The position numbers and the translations under genes are program-made. From Aliigemmobacter aestuarii (GTDB taxonomy: Bacteria > Pseudomonadota > Alphaproteobacteria > Rhodobacterales > Rhodobacteraceae): a stretch of 64,000 bases of DNA. Below the pieces are notes generated by a model that saw only the letters and a program-made list of their open reading frames with translations, had not been told where the DNA came from and did not search any database. Within the stretch, counting starts at the first letter, position 1. Every line of letters begins with the position of its first letter. Below, one piece after another: positions 47,111-56,779 of the stretch. The stretch covers positions 1,488,001 through 1,552,000 of the forward strand of contig NZ_SSND01000001.1 of NCBI RefSeq assembly GCF_004799285.1, given 5' to 3'.

Positions 47111-48640
47111 GTGCGGGGGCCCCACAACATCGTCCGGCTGATCCGGACCCTTGCAACGCTGGAACGCACCGGCGGGATCGGCGTCGTGCTGGAGGCGTTC
47201 AAGGCGCCGCCCCGGCTGAGGGTCGTCGCGCGGATCCTCGGCTGGCCGTTCAAGTGGCTGGGCAAGGCGGGCGACCCGTCATTGCCGCCCGCGACGCGCG
47301 CGCTTACGGCGCTCGGCCCGGCCTACATCAAGTTCGGCCAGGTGCTGTCGACGCGGCCCGATATCGTCGGCGAGGAGATGGCCGAACAGCTGAAGTACCT
47401 GCAGGACAAGCTGCCCCCCTTTCCGACGCTGGTCGCCAAGCGCATGGTCGAGGAAGAACTGGAAATCAGTGTTGACCGGGTGTTCTCCGAATTCTCCGAT
47501 GCCGTGGCGGCCGCGTCGATCGCACAGGTGCATCGCGCCCGGCTGGCCGAGACGGGCGAGGAAGTCGCGGTCAAGGTGCTGCGTCCGGGCATCGAACGGG
47601 CGTTCCGCCGCGACATCGATGCCTTTTACCTTGCGGCCAGCGTGATCGAGGCGCTTTCGCCGTCCTCGCGCCGCCTGCGCCCGTTCGACGTGATCCAGCA
47701 TTTCGAGGGCGTGGTGCTGGGTGAACTCGACCTGCGGCTGGAATCGGCCGCCGCCGCCGAATTCGCTGCAAACACCGAAGGCGACGAAGGGATTCTGGTG
47801 CCCCGACCGGTCTGGCAGTATTCGGCCCGTCAGGTGATGACGATCGGCTGGGCCGAGGGCGTGTCGATGGCCGACAACGCGGCGCTGGACGCCGCCGGGC
47901 ATGACCGGCGCGTCCTGGCCGCAAGGGTGCTGCAACTGTTCCTGAGCCACGCGCTGCGCGACGGCTATTTCCATGCCGACATGCATCAGGGGAACCTGAA
48001 GGTGGCGGCCAGCGGCGACATCATCGCCTATGATTTCGGGATCATGGGCCGACTGGATGAATATACCCGCCGTGTCTATGCCGAGATCCTGATCGGCTTC
48101 ATCCGCAAGGATTACCGCCGCGTCGCCGAGGTGCATTTCGAGGCGGGCTATGTCCCGGCAGACCGCGACATCGATGAATTCGCATCGGCCCTGCGGGTTG
48201 TGGGCGAGCCGATCTTCGGCATGGATGCCAGCCGAATCTCGATGGCGCGTCTTCTGGCCTATCTGTTCGAGGTGACGGAACGGTTCGGGATGCAGACGCG
48301 GACCGAGCTTATCCTGCTGCAGCGCACGATGGTTGTGGTCGAAGGCGTGGCGCGCAGCCTTGATCCGCATATCAACATCTGGGAAGTCGCGCGCCCGGTT
48401 GTCGAGGCCTATATCCGCGACAGCGTCGGCCCGCAGGCGGCGATCCGCGATCTGGGGCGAACCCTGAGGGTCCTGTCGCGCTTTGGTCCGCGGCTGCCCG
48501 GCATCGTGGAGGCGCGTCTGATGCAGCAGGTTACGGAAGAGCCGCCGCCACCGGTTGTCCGGCGCGGCCATCCGGCGTTGTGGTTCGGGCTGGGGGCTGC
48601 CGTCATGGGCGCCGGTGTCTGGATCGGCACGCTGATCTAG
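47111..48640 (+). CDS. ubiB: UbiB, atypical kinase of ubiquinone biosynthesis
   Basis: The 509-residue ABC1/ADCK protein has the KxGQ motif in [24 protein letters not shown] (the alanine-rich loop that replaces the kinase P-loop), and [10 protein letters not shown] and [10 protein letters not shown] as catalytic and metal loops. It ends in a membrane anchor ([18 protein letters not shown]). It supports ubiquinone synthesis or transport. It starts with GTG one base after the ubiE stop and overlaps the convergent flgD stop by 4 bases. Confidence 0.95.
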   Translation: MRGPHNIVRLIRTLATLERTGGIGVVLEAFKAPPRLRVVARILGWPFKWLGKAGDPSLPPATRALTALGPAYIKFGQVLSTRPDIVGEEMAEQLKYLQDKLPPFPTLVAKRMVEEELEISVDRVFSEFSDAVAAASIAQVHRARLAETGEEVAVKVLRPGIERAFRRDIDAFYLAASVIEALSPSSRRLRPFDVIQHFEGVVLGELDLRLESAAAAEFAANTEGDEGILVPRPVWQYSARQVMTIGWAEGVSMADNAALDAAGHDRRVLAARVLQLFLSHALRDGYFHADMHQGNLKVAASGDIIAYDFGIMGRLDEYTRRVYAEILIGFIRKDYRRVAEVHFEAGYVPADRDIDEFASALRVVGEPIFGMDASRISMARLLAYLFEVTERFGMQTRTELILLQRTMVVVEGVARSLDPHINIWEVARPVVEAYIRDSVGPQAAIRDLGRTLRVLSRFGPRLPGIVEARLMQQVTEEPPPPVVRRGHPALWFGLGAAVMGAGVWIGTLI

Positions 48641-49311
48641 CCGCCCTGCGGCGGGGTCCGGATCGCCGTCACCTGATCGGCAGGAACCTCGCGCCCGTCC
48701 GGCAGAACGACGACAGGCGCACCCTCGGCCAGCCGGATTTCGCGGATCAGGGCGTAATGCTCCACCTCATCCGTCGAAAGCAGGTCTTCGCCGGAATAGC
48801 TTTCCACTGTCAGGCTGTAGCTGCCATCGGCCAGCGGCTGCCCCTGCGCATTGCGCGGGGTCCACAGGAAGGTGGAACCGTCAGGCTCCAGCTCCTCGCG
48901 GGCGATCAGCGTTCCGTTGGCGTCGTTCACCGACAGGACGACGCGATCCGCGCCCGAGGCTGGCCGGTAGGACACCGTCACTGCCTTGCCGTCCACGCGG
49001 ACCGGTCCGCCGACCCGCCCTTCCTGCCCCACCCAGCCGGAAAGCTGGGCAAGGCCCGCAAGGCCCATCTGCGTCTGCATCGTTTGCAGGATCTGGTTCG
49101 TGCGGGCCTGCTGTTCGACACCCGAAAATGTGGCCAGTTGAACCGCATAATCGGCGGAATCGATCGGGTTTAGCGGGTCCTGGTTCTGCAACTGGGTCGT
49201 CATCATGCGCAGGAAGGTCTGGAAATCCGAACTGATCATGGTGCCGCCTGCCGCGGGCGTCCCGGCAGGCGGCGGGGCGGGGGTGGTGCCGTTCGTCGGT
49301 GTCACATCCAT
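48637..49311 (-). CDS. flgD: Flagellar hook capping protein FlgD
   Basis: The 224-residue protein has the FlgD N-terminal domain (DFQTFLRMMTTQLQNQDPLNPID, then YAVQLATFSGVEQQ), which is needed for hook assembly, and the Tudor/FNIII-like C-terminal part. The first 24 residues are proline- and threonine-rich. It lies 12 bases after fliK in the same direction, so fliK-flgD is an operon. Together they control hook building and length. Confidence 0.93.
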   Translation of the reverse strand: MDVTPTNGTTPAPPPAGTPAAGGTMISSDFQTFLRMMTTQLQNQDPLNPIDSADYAVQLATFSGVEQQARTNQILQTMQTQMGLAGLAQLSGWVGQEGRVGGPVRVDGKAVTVSYRPASGADRVVLSVNDANGTLIAREELEPDGSTFLWTPRNAQGQPLADGSYSLTVESYSGEDLLSTDEVEHYALIREIRLAEGAPVVVLPDGREVPADQVTAIRTPPQGG

Positions 49312-49323
49312 CGGGTTTGCCTT

Positions 49324-51120
49324 TCACAGACGCAGGTAAAGCCGCCCCTGACCCGCAAGGGCGGGGTCCGCCGTGGCGCGGGCGGCGCGGTCGGAAGAAG
49401 GAGACGCCGAGGCCACATGCCCATCGCGGCCGAGGCCGGCATGGTCGGTGCGCTGGCCCTCTGGCTGCCCGCCCGTGCCCCATCCCCCCTGCCCGCCCGC
49501 CGCGAAGCTGATCGAAGCCTGGGCAAAGCCGCCCTGCTTCAATTCCTGGGACAGAAGATCGGCATTGCGGCGCAAAAGCTCTGCCGTTTCGGGGCGGTCG
49601 GCCTGAATGACCACCGTGACCCTGTCGGCCTCTGGCTGCATGGATATGCTGATTGCGCCAAGGTCGGCAGGTTGAAGGCGCAGTTCCACCGCACCGGCAG
49701 CGCCCTGCGCCTTGAGAAGGACGGGCATCATCCGGGGAAGATCGTCGAACGAAACGGCGCGCGGTTCATGGGGGCCGGGCAAAGGCGCCAAATCCGCGCG
49801 GGCAGTCGCCGTCGACATGCCGGGCGCAGCTGTTGCCGGGCCGACGGGCTCACCCCCGGCGGGATCGGGTGCGTTAAAGGCGATTGGGGCGGGCTGTTCC
49901 CGCGCGGCATCTGTGGCAACGGCCAAGGCGGTCAGGTTTTCTTGCTGGGGGTTCTCCTGCCAGAGGGCTTGGCCGGATGGCGACAAGGGCATCTGTGGCA
50001 AGGGCGAACCCGGCGCGACCGGATTAGCGGGCACGGCGGTCACGGCACCCGTCCCCTGCGGGGCTTCATCGGCGTGGGCCGTTGGGGATGACGCGAACCG
50101 CACCGAAATCGGCGGGTTTCCCTCTGGAAAGTCCATCGCGATCTCATCGATCCCCGGCGCGGCTGTGGTCGGCAATGGCGCGATGACATCGCCCATTCTT
50201 TCCACATGTCCGAAGACCGCCACGTCAGAACCATCCGGCAAACGAAGCGAAACTGTCGGACCGGGTGCCGAAGGCAGGGAAAGGCCCATCGGCGGCGCTG
50301 CGGTCAGGGCAAAGGCATTCCCTTGGACCGGCAACGATTTTTCGACCATTTTGGCAGTGTCAGAGGCGGTTTTTGGCTCCTTTGCCCTATCCCCCACCCC
50401 GTCATCCACCGTGCCGGGCGCGGCCATTTCGATGGCCTTTCCCCCATTCGGATGGTGAACGCCTTCACGTCCGTGCCTCGCCTCGATGGCCTCGTTCACG
50501 TCCTTTTTGAACGTCACGCTTCTTCTGGCGTCCGGTTGCATGGGTTCCAGCGTCGGTGGCACGGAAGCATCGACCCCGCCCCTGTGACCGGCGGCGACAG
50601 GTGGGGTAACGGTCGGCACCAGGACAGACCCGGGCGTCAGCGCGGGTTGGGGTGCGTCGGTGTCGAGGTCCGCTGCGACCGGATCCTGATCCGGCAGATT
50701 GCGCGCGTCTTCGGTTAGACCGGCAGTCCGGGCGCCGGCATCTTGCGGCAGGCCCCCCAACCCGGAATCTTCGAAAAAGTCAGGAACAGAGACATTTTCG
50801 GGCAAAGGGGATCGGATCGGCCGCTCGTCGCGTCTCACCGGCATGGGCGGCGGAACCGGCACAGCGCCTGTGCCATCGGCCCGAACCGGATCGGCTGGCG
50901 GAGCCGCAACCGGACCCGGCTGATCCACCTGCGCAGCCTCGGCTACCGCCAGCACCGGGGGATGCGTCAGCACAGGCGGTTCCGCCACGCCCCACCCTTC
51001 CTCGGCCAGCAACGCAACAAACCCGGCGCCGGTCTGCGCGGATGGACCCGGCAAGACAGGATTCGACCCGCCTGCGGGCCGGGCCATTCCCGCACCCGGA
51101 TTTTCGAAATGGATCTGCAT
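49324..51120 (-). CDS. fliK: Flagellar hook-length control protein FliK
   Basis: The 598-residue protein has a long proline- and alanine-rich, low-complexity N-terminal part and a compact C-terminal domain (about 470-545), with VELRLQPADLGAISISM and the following helical region typical of the FliK/Flg_hook domain. It acts as a secreted ruler and switch for the export gate. I start it at the ATG 51120 (MQIHFENPGAGM). The frame is open to 51855 across three opposite genes without support. The large size comes from the variable linker. Confidence 0.87.
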   Translation of the reverse strand: MQIHFENPGAGMARPAGGSNPVLPGPSAQTGAGFVALLAEEGWGVAEPPVLTHPPVLAVAEAAQVDQPGPVAAPPADPVRADGTGAVPVPPPMPVRRDERPIRSPLPENVSVPDFFEDSGLGGLPQDAGARTAGLTEDARNLPDQDPVAADLDTDAPQPALTPGSVLVPTVTPPVAAGHRGGVDASVPPTLEPMQPDARRSVTFKKDVNEAIEARHGREGVHHPNGGKAIEMAAPGTVDDGVGDRAKEPKTASDTAKMVEKSLPVQGNAFALTAAPPMGLSLPSAPGPTVSLRLPDGSDVAVFGHVERMGDVIAPLPTTAAPGIDEIAMDFPEGNPPISVRFASSPTAHADEAPQGTGAVTAVPANPVAPGSPLPQMPLSPSGQALWQENPQQENLTALAVATDAAREQPAPIAFNAPDPAGGEPVGPATAAPGMSTATARADLAPLPGPHEPRAVSFDDLPRMMPVLLKAQGAAGAVELRLQPADLGAISISMQPEADRVTVVIQADRPETAELLRRNADLLSQELKQGGFAQASISFAAGGQGGWGTGGQPEGQRTDHAGLGRDGHVASASPSSDRAARATADPALAGQGRLYLRL

Positions 51121-51229
51121 CCGCGCCCCGCCTTCTGCCAAGACAGCCCTTTCAAGCCCGAAACCGGTTACCGAATCTTTACGGCCCAAGGCGAGATTGC
51201 GGAAAAGGCGATCAATCCCGAGGGCCAAG

Positions 51230-51517
51230 ATGGACCTGCCACCGATCAATCCGCATACCCGCATTCCCCCCGCGATGCCCACCGAATCCGCCTTGCGCGC
51301 CAAGGCATTGGAGCTTGAGGCGGCGTTCCTTTCGGAAATGCTTCGCCATGCCGGTCTGGGCGAGGCCGGCGGCGAAAGCGGCTTCGACGGGGGCGCAGGC
51401 GAGGCGCAGTTCGCCTCGTTCCTGCGCGACGAACAGGCCCGCGCTATGGCCGGGGCCGGTGGCATCGGGCTGGCAGAGTCCCTGTTTCGCGCCATGAAGG
51501 GGGCCGGTGATGCGTGA
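51230..51517 (+). CDS. Rod-binding protein (FlgJ N-terminal-like)
   Basis: The 95-residue protein matches the rod-binding domain only: ALRAKALELEAAFLSEMLRHAG, then an acidic FDGGAGEAQFASFLRDEQARAM and GGIGLAESLF. It lacks the muramidase domain that enterobacterial FlgJ has, as is usual in alphaproteobacteria. It should cap the growing rod in the periplasm. The ATG at 51230 was chosen after the family start. The next gene overlaps it by 8 bases. Confidence 0.85.
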   Translation: MDLPPINPHTRIPPAMPTESALRAKALELEAAFLSEMLRHAGLGEAGGESGFDGGAGEAQFASFLRDEQARAMAGAGGIGLAESLFRAMKGAGDA

Positions 51518-51842
51518 TCCCGTCGCCACGACGGACGCTTTGCTATCCGACCTTGCGCGTGCCGCGCGACAGGGCGATCTGACGACACTTGCACAACGAT
51601 TGCCCGAGCTTGAGGCGGCCGGGGCGATGCTGGCCGCAGTCCCGGACCGGGCGGCGCTGGACGCGCTTCGGGCGCGGGCCGCGGCGCTGGCCCCCGTTCT
51701 TGCGGCAACCGCGGAAGGGGTAAAGGCGGCGCTGGCGCGGCTGCACGAGATCCGCGCCGCCCGGTCGGGGCTGTCGGTCTATACGCCCGAGGGCCGCCAG
51801 ACCCTGGCCGCCGACGGGCTGCGCAACCGCGGGCGATATTGA
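51510..51842 (+). CDS. Small helical flagellar protein, FlgN-like chaperone
   Basis: The 110-residue, alanine- and leucine-rich protein is predicted to be all-helical (LLSDLARAARQGDLTTLAQRLPELE, then a long heptad-like stretch) and ends SGLSVYTPEGRQTL. The size, helical hairpin and C-terminal YTPEGRQ resemble FlgN-type export chaperones for hook-filament junction proteins. The assignment is from shape and place, overlapping the rod-binding gene by 8 bases. Confidence 0.6.
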   Translation: MRDPVATTDALLSDLARAARQGDLTTLAQRLPELEAAGAMLAAVPDRAALDALRARAAALAPVLAATAEGVKAALARLHEIRAARSGLSVYTPEGRQTLAADGLRNRGRY

Positions 51843-51891
51843 CCAATTCGTTCAAATCACGCGGAATTTTCCTGTTTTCAGGCTTTCACGC

Positions 51892-51906
51892 TTAGCAATC
51901 CCTTAG
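51892..51906 (+). promoter_or_regulatory. Degenerate CtrA-type box before the flagellin gene
   Basis: TTAG-N7-TTAG has the half-site spacing of the CtrA box (TTAA-N7-TTAA), with one change in each half. It lies about 150 bases before fliC. No clear sigma-28 or sigma-54 promoter was found in this 209-base leader. Confidence 0.3.
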
Positions 51907-52051
51907 AGTTTGGCCGCCAAGACTGACCCTGCACGCCACGACGGCGTGGCGCGGACGGCCCGTCGGGCGGCCCGCAAGGCGCGAAAGCCGTTCCTGCCGC
52001 CATGCAGCGGCGCAATCCGCGCAAAAGGGCGCGTTGAACAAGGGGAAGACG

Positions 52052-53257
52052 ATGTCGTCCATTCTTACGAACACAAGCGCGATGGTGGCCCTTCAAACGA
52101 TGAAGGGCATCAACGCAAACATGAACAAGACCCAGGCCGAGATCTCCACGGGCAAGTCCGTGGGTTCGGCGCGCGACAACGCGGCGATCTGGGCCATCTC
52201 GAAGGTGATGGAATCGGATGTGAAGGGCTTCATGGGGATTTCCGACAGTCTCGCGCTTGGCTCCTCAACCATCGCCGTGGCGCGGCAGGCGGCGGAAACG
52301 GTCACCGACCTTCTGACCGAGATCAAGGGCAAGATCGTCGCCGCGCAGGAAGCGAACGTCGACCGCGCCAAGATCCAGACCGACATCAACGCGCTGCGCG
52401 AACAGATCACCTCGGTCGTCGGCGCCGCGCAGTTCAACGGGCTGAATCTGGTGGACGGGTCGCAATCCACGGTCAACGTGCTGTCCTCGCTTGACCGGTC
52501 GGCGGCGTCGGTCGCGGCCTCGTCGATCCAGGTCAACGCACAGGACCTGTCGATCGGGGCCTATGCGGCCAAAGGCGTTCTGGCCGGATCGAGCGGGGCA
52601 TCCGGCGCGGGCGACACCGCCGGTTTCGCCATCGACGGCGCCGGTGGCACGGGAACGATCGTCATCGACGACAGCGTCGATGCCTTTGCCGCGGGCGACA
52701 AGGTTTCCATCACCATCGGCGACCGGACCGCAAGCTACACCGTGACTGCCGAGGATGTGGCAGCGACGACAACCGCCGACATCGTGGCGATCGGCCTTAA
52801 AGGCGCGATCGAAGGCCTGGGGATCACGGGCCTGACGGTCGATTACAACAGCGGAACAGCGGGAACGCTTGCCTTCACCAACAGCGGAACGGTCGACCTT
52901 TCGGTCAGCGCACAGTTCAGCAACGCCGGCGCGGGCGGTCTGGGCGCGCTGTCGTCGGTCGACGTCTCCTCGGGTCCTGGCGCGCTAGCGGCGCTCGGCA
53001 ACATCGAGGCGATGCTGCAGACCTCGATCGACGCGGCAGCCGCCTTCGGTTCCGTGCAGAAGCGGATCGACATCCAGAGCGATTTCGTCGGCAAACTGAC
53101 GGACTCGCTTCGCGCGGGGATCGGTTCTCTGGTTGACGCCGACATGGAGGAAACCTCGGCCCGCCTGCAGGCACTGCAGGTACAGCAGCAGCTTGGTATC
53201 CAGGCGCTGTCGATCGCCAACCAGCAGCCGCAGAGCATCCTCGCCCTGTTCCGCTGA
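52052..53257 (+). CDS. fliC: Flagellin FliC
   Basis: The 401-residue protein has the conserved flagellin ends: SSILTNTSAMVALQTMKGIN at the start and the C-terminal LQVQQQLGIQALSIANQQPQ. Between them lies an inserted, beta-rich and threonine/glycine-rich domain (about 165-310) that makes it larger than the core-only flagellins of many rhodobacters and would be surface-exposed. The ATG at 52052 follows AAGGGGAAG. flaF and flbT, known regulators of flagellin production, come directly after it. Confidence 0.95.
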   Translation: MSSILTNTSAMVALQTMKGINANMNKTQAEISTGKSVGSARDNAAIWAISKVMESDVKGFMGISDSLALGSSTIAVARQAAETVTDLLTEIKGKIVAAQEANVDRAKIQTDINALREQITSVVGAAQFNGLNLVDGSQSTVNVLSSLDRSAASVAASSIQVNAQDLSIGAYAAKGVLAGSSGASGAGDTAGFAIDGAGGTGTIVIDDSVDAFAAGDKVSITIGDRTASYTVTAEDVAATTTADIVAIGLKGAIEGLGITGLTVDYNSGTAGTLAFTNSGTVDLSVSAQFSNAGAGGLGALSSVDVSSGPGALAALGNIEAMLQTSIDAAAAFGSVQKRIDIQSDFVGKLTDSLRAGIGSLVDADMEETSARLQALQVQQQLGIQALSIANQQPQSILALFR

Positions 53258-53267
53258 TCGACTGAAC

Positions 53268-53292
53268 GGGCGCGGGGAAAAGCCTCGCGCCC
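53268..53292 (+). terminator. Hairpin between fliC and flaF
   Basis: A 10-bp stem (GGGCGCGGGG with CCTCGCGCCC, one G-T pair) with a 5-base loop begins 11 bases after the fliC stop and 36 bases before flaF. No T-run follows, so it may stabilise the fliC mRNA or only partly terminate. Confidence 0.55.
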
Positions 53293-53327
53293 ATCCCTTC
53301 CCCGCCGCATGAAGCGAAGGAAAGACC

Positions 53328-53711
53328 GTGACTTCGACGCAAACTCTCTCCCCGGCCTATGGCAGGCCAGACATCGGCCTGCGCAGCCCACGCAGCATCG
53401 AATACGATCTGATCGCCCGCGTCACACAGCGCCTGCGCAGCGCATGGGAGGCACGCAAACAGGATTTCGCGGCGCTTGCCGCGGCGCTGCATGACAACAA
53501 CCGCCTGTGGTCGACGCTGGCCGCCGACGTGGCCGAACCCGGCAACGGCTTGCCGGCGGCGCTCCGGGCACAGCTTTTCTACCTGTTCCAGTTCACCGCC
53601 GAACACAGCCGGGCCGTCCTGAACGACGGGGCCAGCGCCGAGGTGCTGATCGACATCAACACCGCCGTGATGCGCGGCTTGCGCGGCACCGGACCGGAGG
53701 GCGGGGCATGA
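53328..53711 (+). CDS. flaF: Flagellar biosynthesis regulator FlaF
   Basis: The 127-residue protein has the FlaF pattern: SPRSIEYDLIARVTQRL, NNRLWSTLAADVA and LRAQLFYLFQFTAEHSRAVL. In Caulobacter FlaF is needed for flagellin translation and assembly and works opposite to FlbT. It starts with GTG, with GAAGGAAAG upstream, and its stop overlaps flbT. Confidence 0.9.
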   Translation: MTSTQTLSPAYGRPDIGLRSPRSIEYDLIARVTQRLRSAWEARKQDFAALAAALHDNNRLWSTLAADVAEPGNGLPAALRAQLFYLFQFTAEHSRAVLNDGASAEVLIDINTAVMRGLRGTGPEGGA

Positions 53712-54112
53712 GCGGGCTTGTCCTGAAACTGGGGCCGAACGAACGGGTGCTGATCAACGGCGCGGTAATCGAGAACGGCGACCGTCGGTCGCGGCTGGCG
53801 GTGATCACGCCGAATGCGCATGTCCTGCGGCTGCGCGATGCGATCCACCCGGAAGAGGTGAATTCGCCGGTGCGGCGGGTCTGCTACATCACCCAGCTTG
53901 TGCTGTCGGGCGATGCGGACCCGGCCGAGGCGCGGCTGCAACTTTTGCGCGGGATCGAACAGCTGAGCCAGGTGCTGACGGATCATGACAGCCGGACGCT
54001 TCTGTCACAGGCCACCGCCGCGGTTCTCGCCGATCAGCATTATGTCGCGCTCAAGGCCTTGCGCGGCCTGCTGCCGCGGGAGGAACGGTTGATGGCGGTC
54101 CGCCCGACATGA
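53708..54112 (+). CDS. flbT: Flagellin mRNA regulator FlbT
   Basis: The 134-residue protein begins GLVLKLGPNERVLINGAVIENGD and has the central VRRVCYITQLVL. Both are strongly conserved in FlbT, which binds the 5' leader of flagellin mRNA and controls its stability. It is coupled to flaF (ATGA) and to the next gene (ATGA). The long leader of fliC here is a plausible target. Confidence 0.92.
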   Translation: MSGLVLKLGPNERVLINGAVIENGDRRSRLAVITPNAHVLRLRDAIHPEEVNSPVRRVCYITQLVLSGDADPAEARLQLLRGIEQLSQVLTDHDSRTLLSQATAAVLADQHYVALKALRGLLPREERLMAVRPT

Positions 54113-54909
54113 CCTTCCAGCCGGTCCTGCCCCTGTCCGGGATCGCCGGCTGGGCCCTGCTGAAACGCACGCTTCCGGCGCAGCAGGCCGCTTTCGCGCA
54201 ATCCCCTTCGCTTCGGCGGGACGAGGCGGCCTTTCGTGACCGGATCGGGCAGATCACAACGGCCGATGCCCTGATCGCCGACCGGCAGGTGTTGTCGGTC
54301 GCGCTCGGAGCCTACGGGCTGGACGGAGACATCGCCAACAAGGCCTTTCTGCGAAAGGTGCTGGACGAAGGCACGCTGGCGGCGGATGCGCTGGCCAACC
54401 GGCTGGCCGACAAGGCTTACCGGTCTTTCTCTGCGACCTTCGGCTTTGGCGATTTCGCGGTGCCGCGCACGGTGCTATCCGATTTCCCCGACAAGGTTCT
54501 GGAACGCTATCGGACGCTTCGGTTCGAGGCAGCGGTGGGCCAGCAGAACGAGGATTTCCGCCTGGCGCTGAACGCGGAACGCGAACTGGCCGATCTGGCG
54601 GGGCGCGGGCTGGGCGATGATGCCGCCTGGTTCACGATCATGGGGTCGCCCCCCCTGCGCAAGGTGTTCGAGGTGGCGCTCGGTCTGCCGTCGCGCTTCG
54701 GAACGCTGGATATCGACCGGCAGCTTCAGGTCTTCCGCGACAAGGCCGCTGACCGCCTGGGCATCACCGGGATTTCCGACTTTGCCGACCGGGGCGTGAC
54801 AGACCGGCTGATCACCCGCTTTCTGGGGCAGGCGGCGCTTGCCGCGGGGCCTTCGGCCAGTACACCGGGTGCGGCCGCGCTTCAGATCCTGTCGGGGCGG
54901 TCCGCCTGA
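54109..54909 (+). CDS. DUF1217 flagellar-locus protein
   Basis: The 266-residue soluble, mainly helical protein has the DUF1217 pattern: ALLKRTLPAQQAAFAQSPSLRRD, DRQVLSVALGAYGLDGDIANKAFLRKVL, and the end ITRFLGQAALA. DUF1217 proteins are known from alphaproteobacterial flagellar loci, but their role is unclear. It is the last gene of the fliC-flaF-flbT unit, coupled to flbT by ATGA, and convergent with fliI. Confidence 0.85.
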   Translation: MTFQPVLPLSGIAGWALLKRTLPAQQAAFAQSPSLRRDEAAFRDRIGQITTADALIADRQVLSVALGAYGLDGDIANKAFLRKVLDEGTLAADALANRLADKAYRSFSATFGFGDFAVPRTVLSDFPDKVLERYRTLRFEAAVGQQNEDFRLALNAERELADLAGRGLGDDAAWFTIMGSPPLRKVFEVALGLPSRFGTLDIDRQLQVFRDKAADRLGITGISDFADRGVTDRLITRFLGQAALAAGPSASTPGAAALQILSGRSA

Positions 54910-54998
54910 CGTGTAAGGCAGACAGTGGCTCGACAGTCCCAGATGCGGCCGCGCGGATCCTTTGCGCGGACAGGGGGCAGGTCACGAAGGCGCCCGCA

Positions 54999-56306
54999 TC
55001 AGGCACCAAGTGCCCGCGACAGCAGCGCGAAACTTTCTGCGATGCCACCAGGACTGGGCTCTGCCTGAAATGCGTCCAGCGCCGGCCAGACCCGGATTGC
55101 GCGATCGACCTCCGGATCGCTGCCCCTGGTGTAAAGACCGGCCTGGATCATCATCTCGGACGCGTCATAGGCGCCAAGAAGCCGCCGCGCCTCGGCGATC
55201 AGGGCGTTTTCCGGCTCGGTCGCGGCATGCGGCAGGCTGCGCGAGACGGATCGCAGCAGATCGACCGCCGGAAAGCGCCCGCGTTCGGCGATCCGGCGAT
55301 CCATCACCACATGCCCATCCAGTGACCCGCGCAGGATATCGGCGACCGGTTCCTCCATGTCCGACCCGGCCACGAGAACGGTGAAGATCGCCGTGATATC
55401 CCCTGCCTGCCCGTTTCCCGGCCCGGCCCGTTCGGCCAGTGCCATGATCTGGGCAGCGGTCGAGGGCGGATATCCACGCATCGACGCGGCCTCTCCCACG
55501 GTCAGGGCCAGTTCGCGATGCGCCTCGGCAAAGCGGGTGACCGAGTCCAGCAACAACAGCACATGCAGCCCCGCGTCGCGGAAATGTTCCGCGACTGCGG
55601 TCGCCGTCCAGGCCGCGCGGCGCCTGATCAGGGGCGGCTGATCCGATGTCGCCGCGACCACGACCGATCGCGCCATCCCCTGCGGCCCCAGAACCGTTTC
55701 GGTGAACTCGCACAGCTCGCGCCCGCGTTCGCCGATCAGGCCGATGACGACGACATCCGCCTCGATCCCCTGGGCGAAACGCCCCAGAAGTGTGGTCTTG
55801 CCGACACCCGAGCCCGCAAAGATCCCCAGCCTTTGCCCGCGCACGATCGGCAGGCAGGTGTCGAACAGGGCGGTCCCCGTGGCCAGCCGCGCGCCCAGAC
55901 GCCGCCGCGTGGCCGCAGGCGGTGCGGCGCGGCGCAGGGGCACGGGCACGGCACCGTTCCGCAGCGGGCGGCCGTCCAGCGGGTGCCCGTCCGGATCGAT
56001 CACCCGACCGATCCAGGACATGTCGGGGCGGATGCGCGGCGGCCCATCGGGCAGAACCGCGGCGCCGGTGGCCAGACCTTCGGCCGGACCATCCAGAAGC
56101 ACGGTCACATGATCGGCGGCAAGCTGCAGCACCTCGCCCTTGACCCGTCGCGGCGCCTCGATGCGAATCTGGTCACCCAGGGCGACATGGGCCGAAAGCC
56201 CCCGCACGGTGACGCACCCCTCGGCCGCCGAAACGATGCGCCCCACCGGACGCACCGGCTTTGCAGCCTGAATCTCTGCCATAAGGGAATCGAAAATGCC
56301 GGACAT
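54999..56306 (-). CDS. fliI: Flagellum-specific ATPase FliI
   Basis: The 435-residue F1-beta-like ATPase has Walker A GSGVGKTTLLG, the GLIGERGREL motif and the LLLLDSVTRFAEAHRE Walker B, and MRGYPPSTAAQI. It powers delivery of substrates to the flagellar export gate. The ATG at 56306 with AGAGG upstream is used. The longer frame covers the divergent flgB start. It is alone on the minus strand inside the flagellar block, 83 bases from flgB. Confidence 0.95.
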   Translation of the reverse strand: MSGIFDSLMAEIQAAKPVRPVGRIVSAAEGCVTVRGLSAHVALGDQIRIEAPRRVKGEVLQLAADHVTVLLDGPAEGLATGAAVLPDGPPRIRPDMSWIGRVIDPDGHPLDGRPLRNGAVPVPLRRAAPPAATRRRLGARLATGTALFDTCLPIVRGQRLGIFAGSGVGKTTLLGRFAQGIEADVVVIGLIGERGRELCEFTETVLGPQGMARSVVVAATSDQPPLIRRRAAWTATAVAEHFRDAGLHVLLLLDSVTRFAEAHRELALTVGEAASMRGYPPSTAAQIMALAERAGPGNGQAGDITAIFTVLVAGSDMEEPVADILRGSLDGHVVMDRRIAERGRFPAVDLLRSVSRSLPHAATEPENALIAEARRLLGAYDASEMMIQAGLYTRGSDPEVDRAIRVWPALDAFQAEPSPGGIAESFALLSRALGA

Positions 56307-56389
56307 CCGTGCCTCTTTTGTTCTGCAATTACCGTTTCTAAAGGAATCACCCTTAATTCCGGATGAAAGGCCATGCGGGAGAACCCCCA

Positions 56390-56773
56390 ATGTTGCAGAA
56401 CCTCGAAATCCTTCAGATGGCGCAGGCACTTGCCTCGCATGCCGGGGCCAGGCAGGGTTTGACCGCGGCGAATGTCGCCAATGCCGACACGCCAGGATTC
56501 AAGGCGCGTGACCTGCCCGCCTTTGCCGAGGTGTATCGCGTGGCCGATCCCGCCCTGAACTTGCGCCAGACCCGTCCGGGGCACCTGGGCGGACCGGATG
56601 ACCAGGCCGCGGGCGCGGTGCCCTCACCGGGCGCGATGAAGCCCAACGGCAACACCGTATCCCTTGAGGCCGAGATGGTGCGGGCCGCCCAGGTCCGGGG
56701 CCAGCATGACATGGCGCTGGCCGTCTACCGATCGGCCGCGACGATGATCCGGTCCAGCCTCGGGCGGGGGTAA
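56390..56773 (+). CDS. flgB: Flagellar proximal rod protein FlgB
   Basis: The 127-residue protein has the FlgB pattern with ANVANADTPGFKARDL after the N-terminal helix and VSLEAEMVRAAQ...MALAVYRSAATMIRSSLG at the end, helices that pack into the rod. It is the first gene of the long rightward flagellar operon. The ATG at 56390 follows GGGAGAACC. flgC starts 6 bases after it. Confidence 0.94.
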   Translation: MLQNLEILQMAQALASHAGARQGLTAANVANADTPGFKARDLPAFAEVYRVADPALNLRQTRPGHLGGPDDQAAGAVPSPGAMKPNGNTVSLEAEMVRAAQVRGQHDMALAVYRSAATMIRSSLGRG

Positions 56774-56779
56774 CGGCGG

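Noticed and set aside
46264-47265. Upstream extension of the mutM frame
   Set aside because: MutM requires MPELPE at its N-terminus for catalysis, with proline exposed after Met removal, so the start is fixed at 46263. The extension lies opposite ubiE.
51121-51855. N-terminal extension of the fliK frame
   Set aside because: It lies opposite the rod-binding and FlgN-like genes, which have proper starts and family patterns. The extension is arginine- and proline-rich without similarity.
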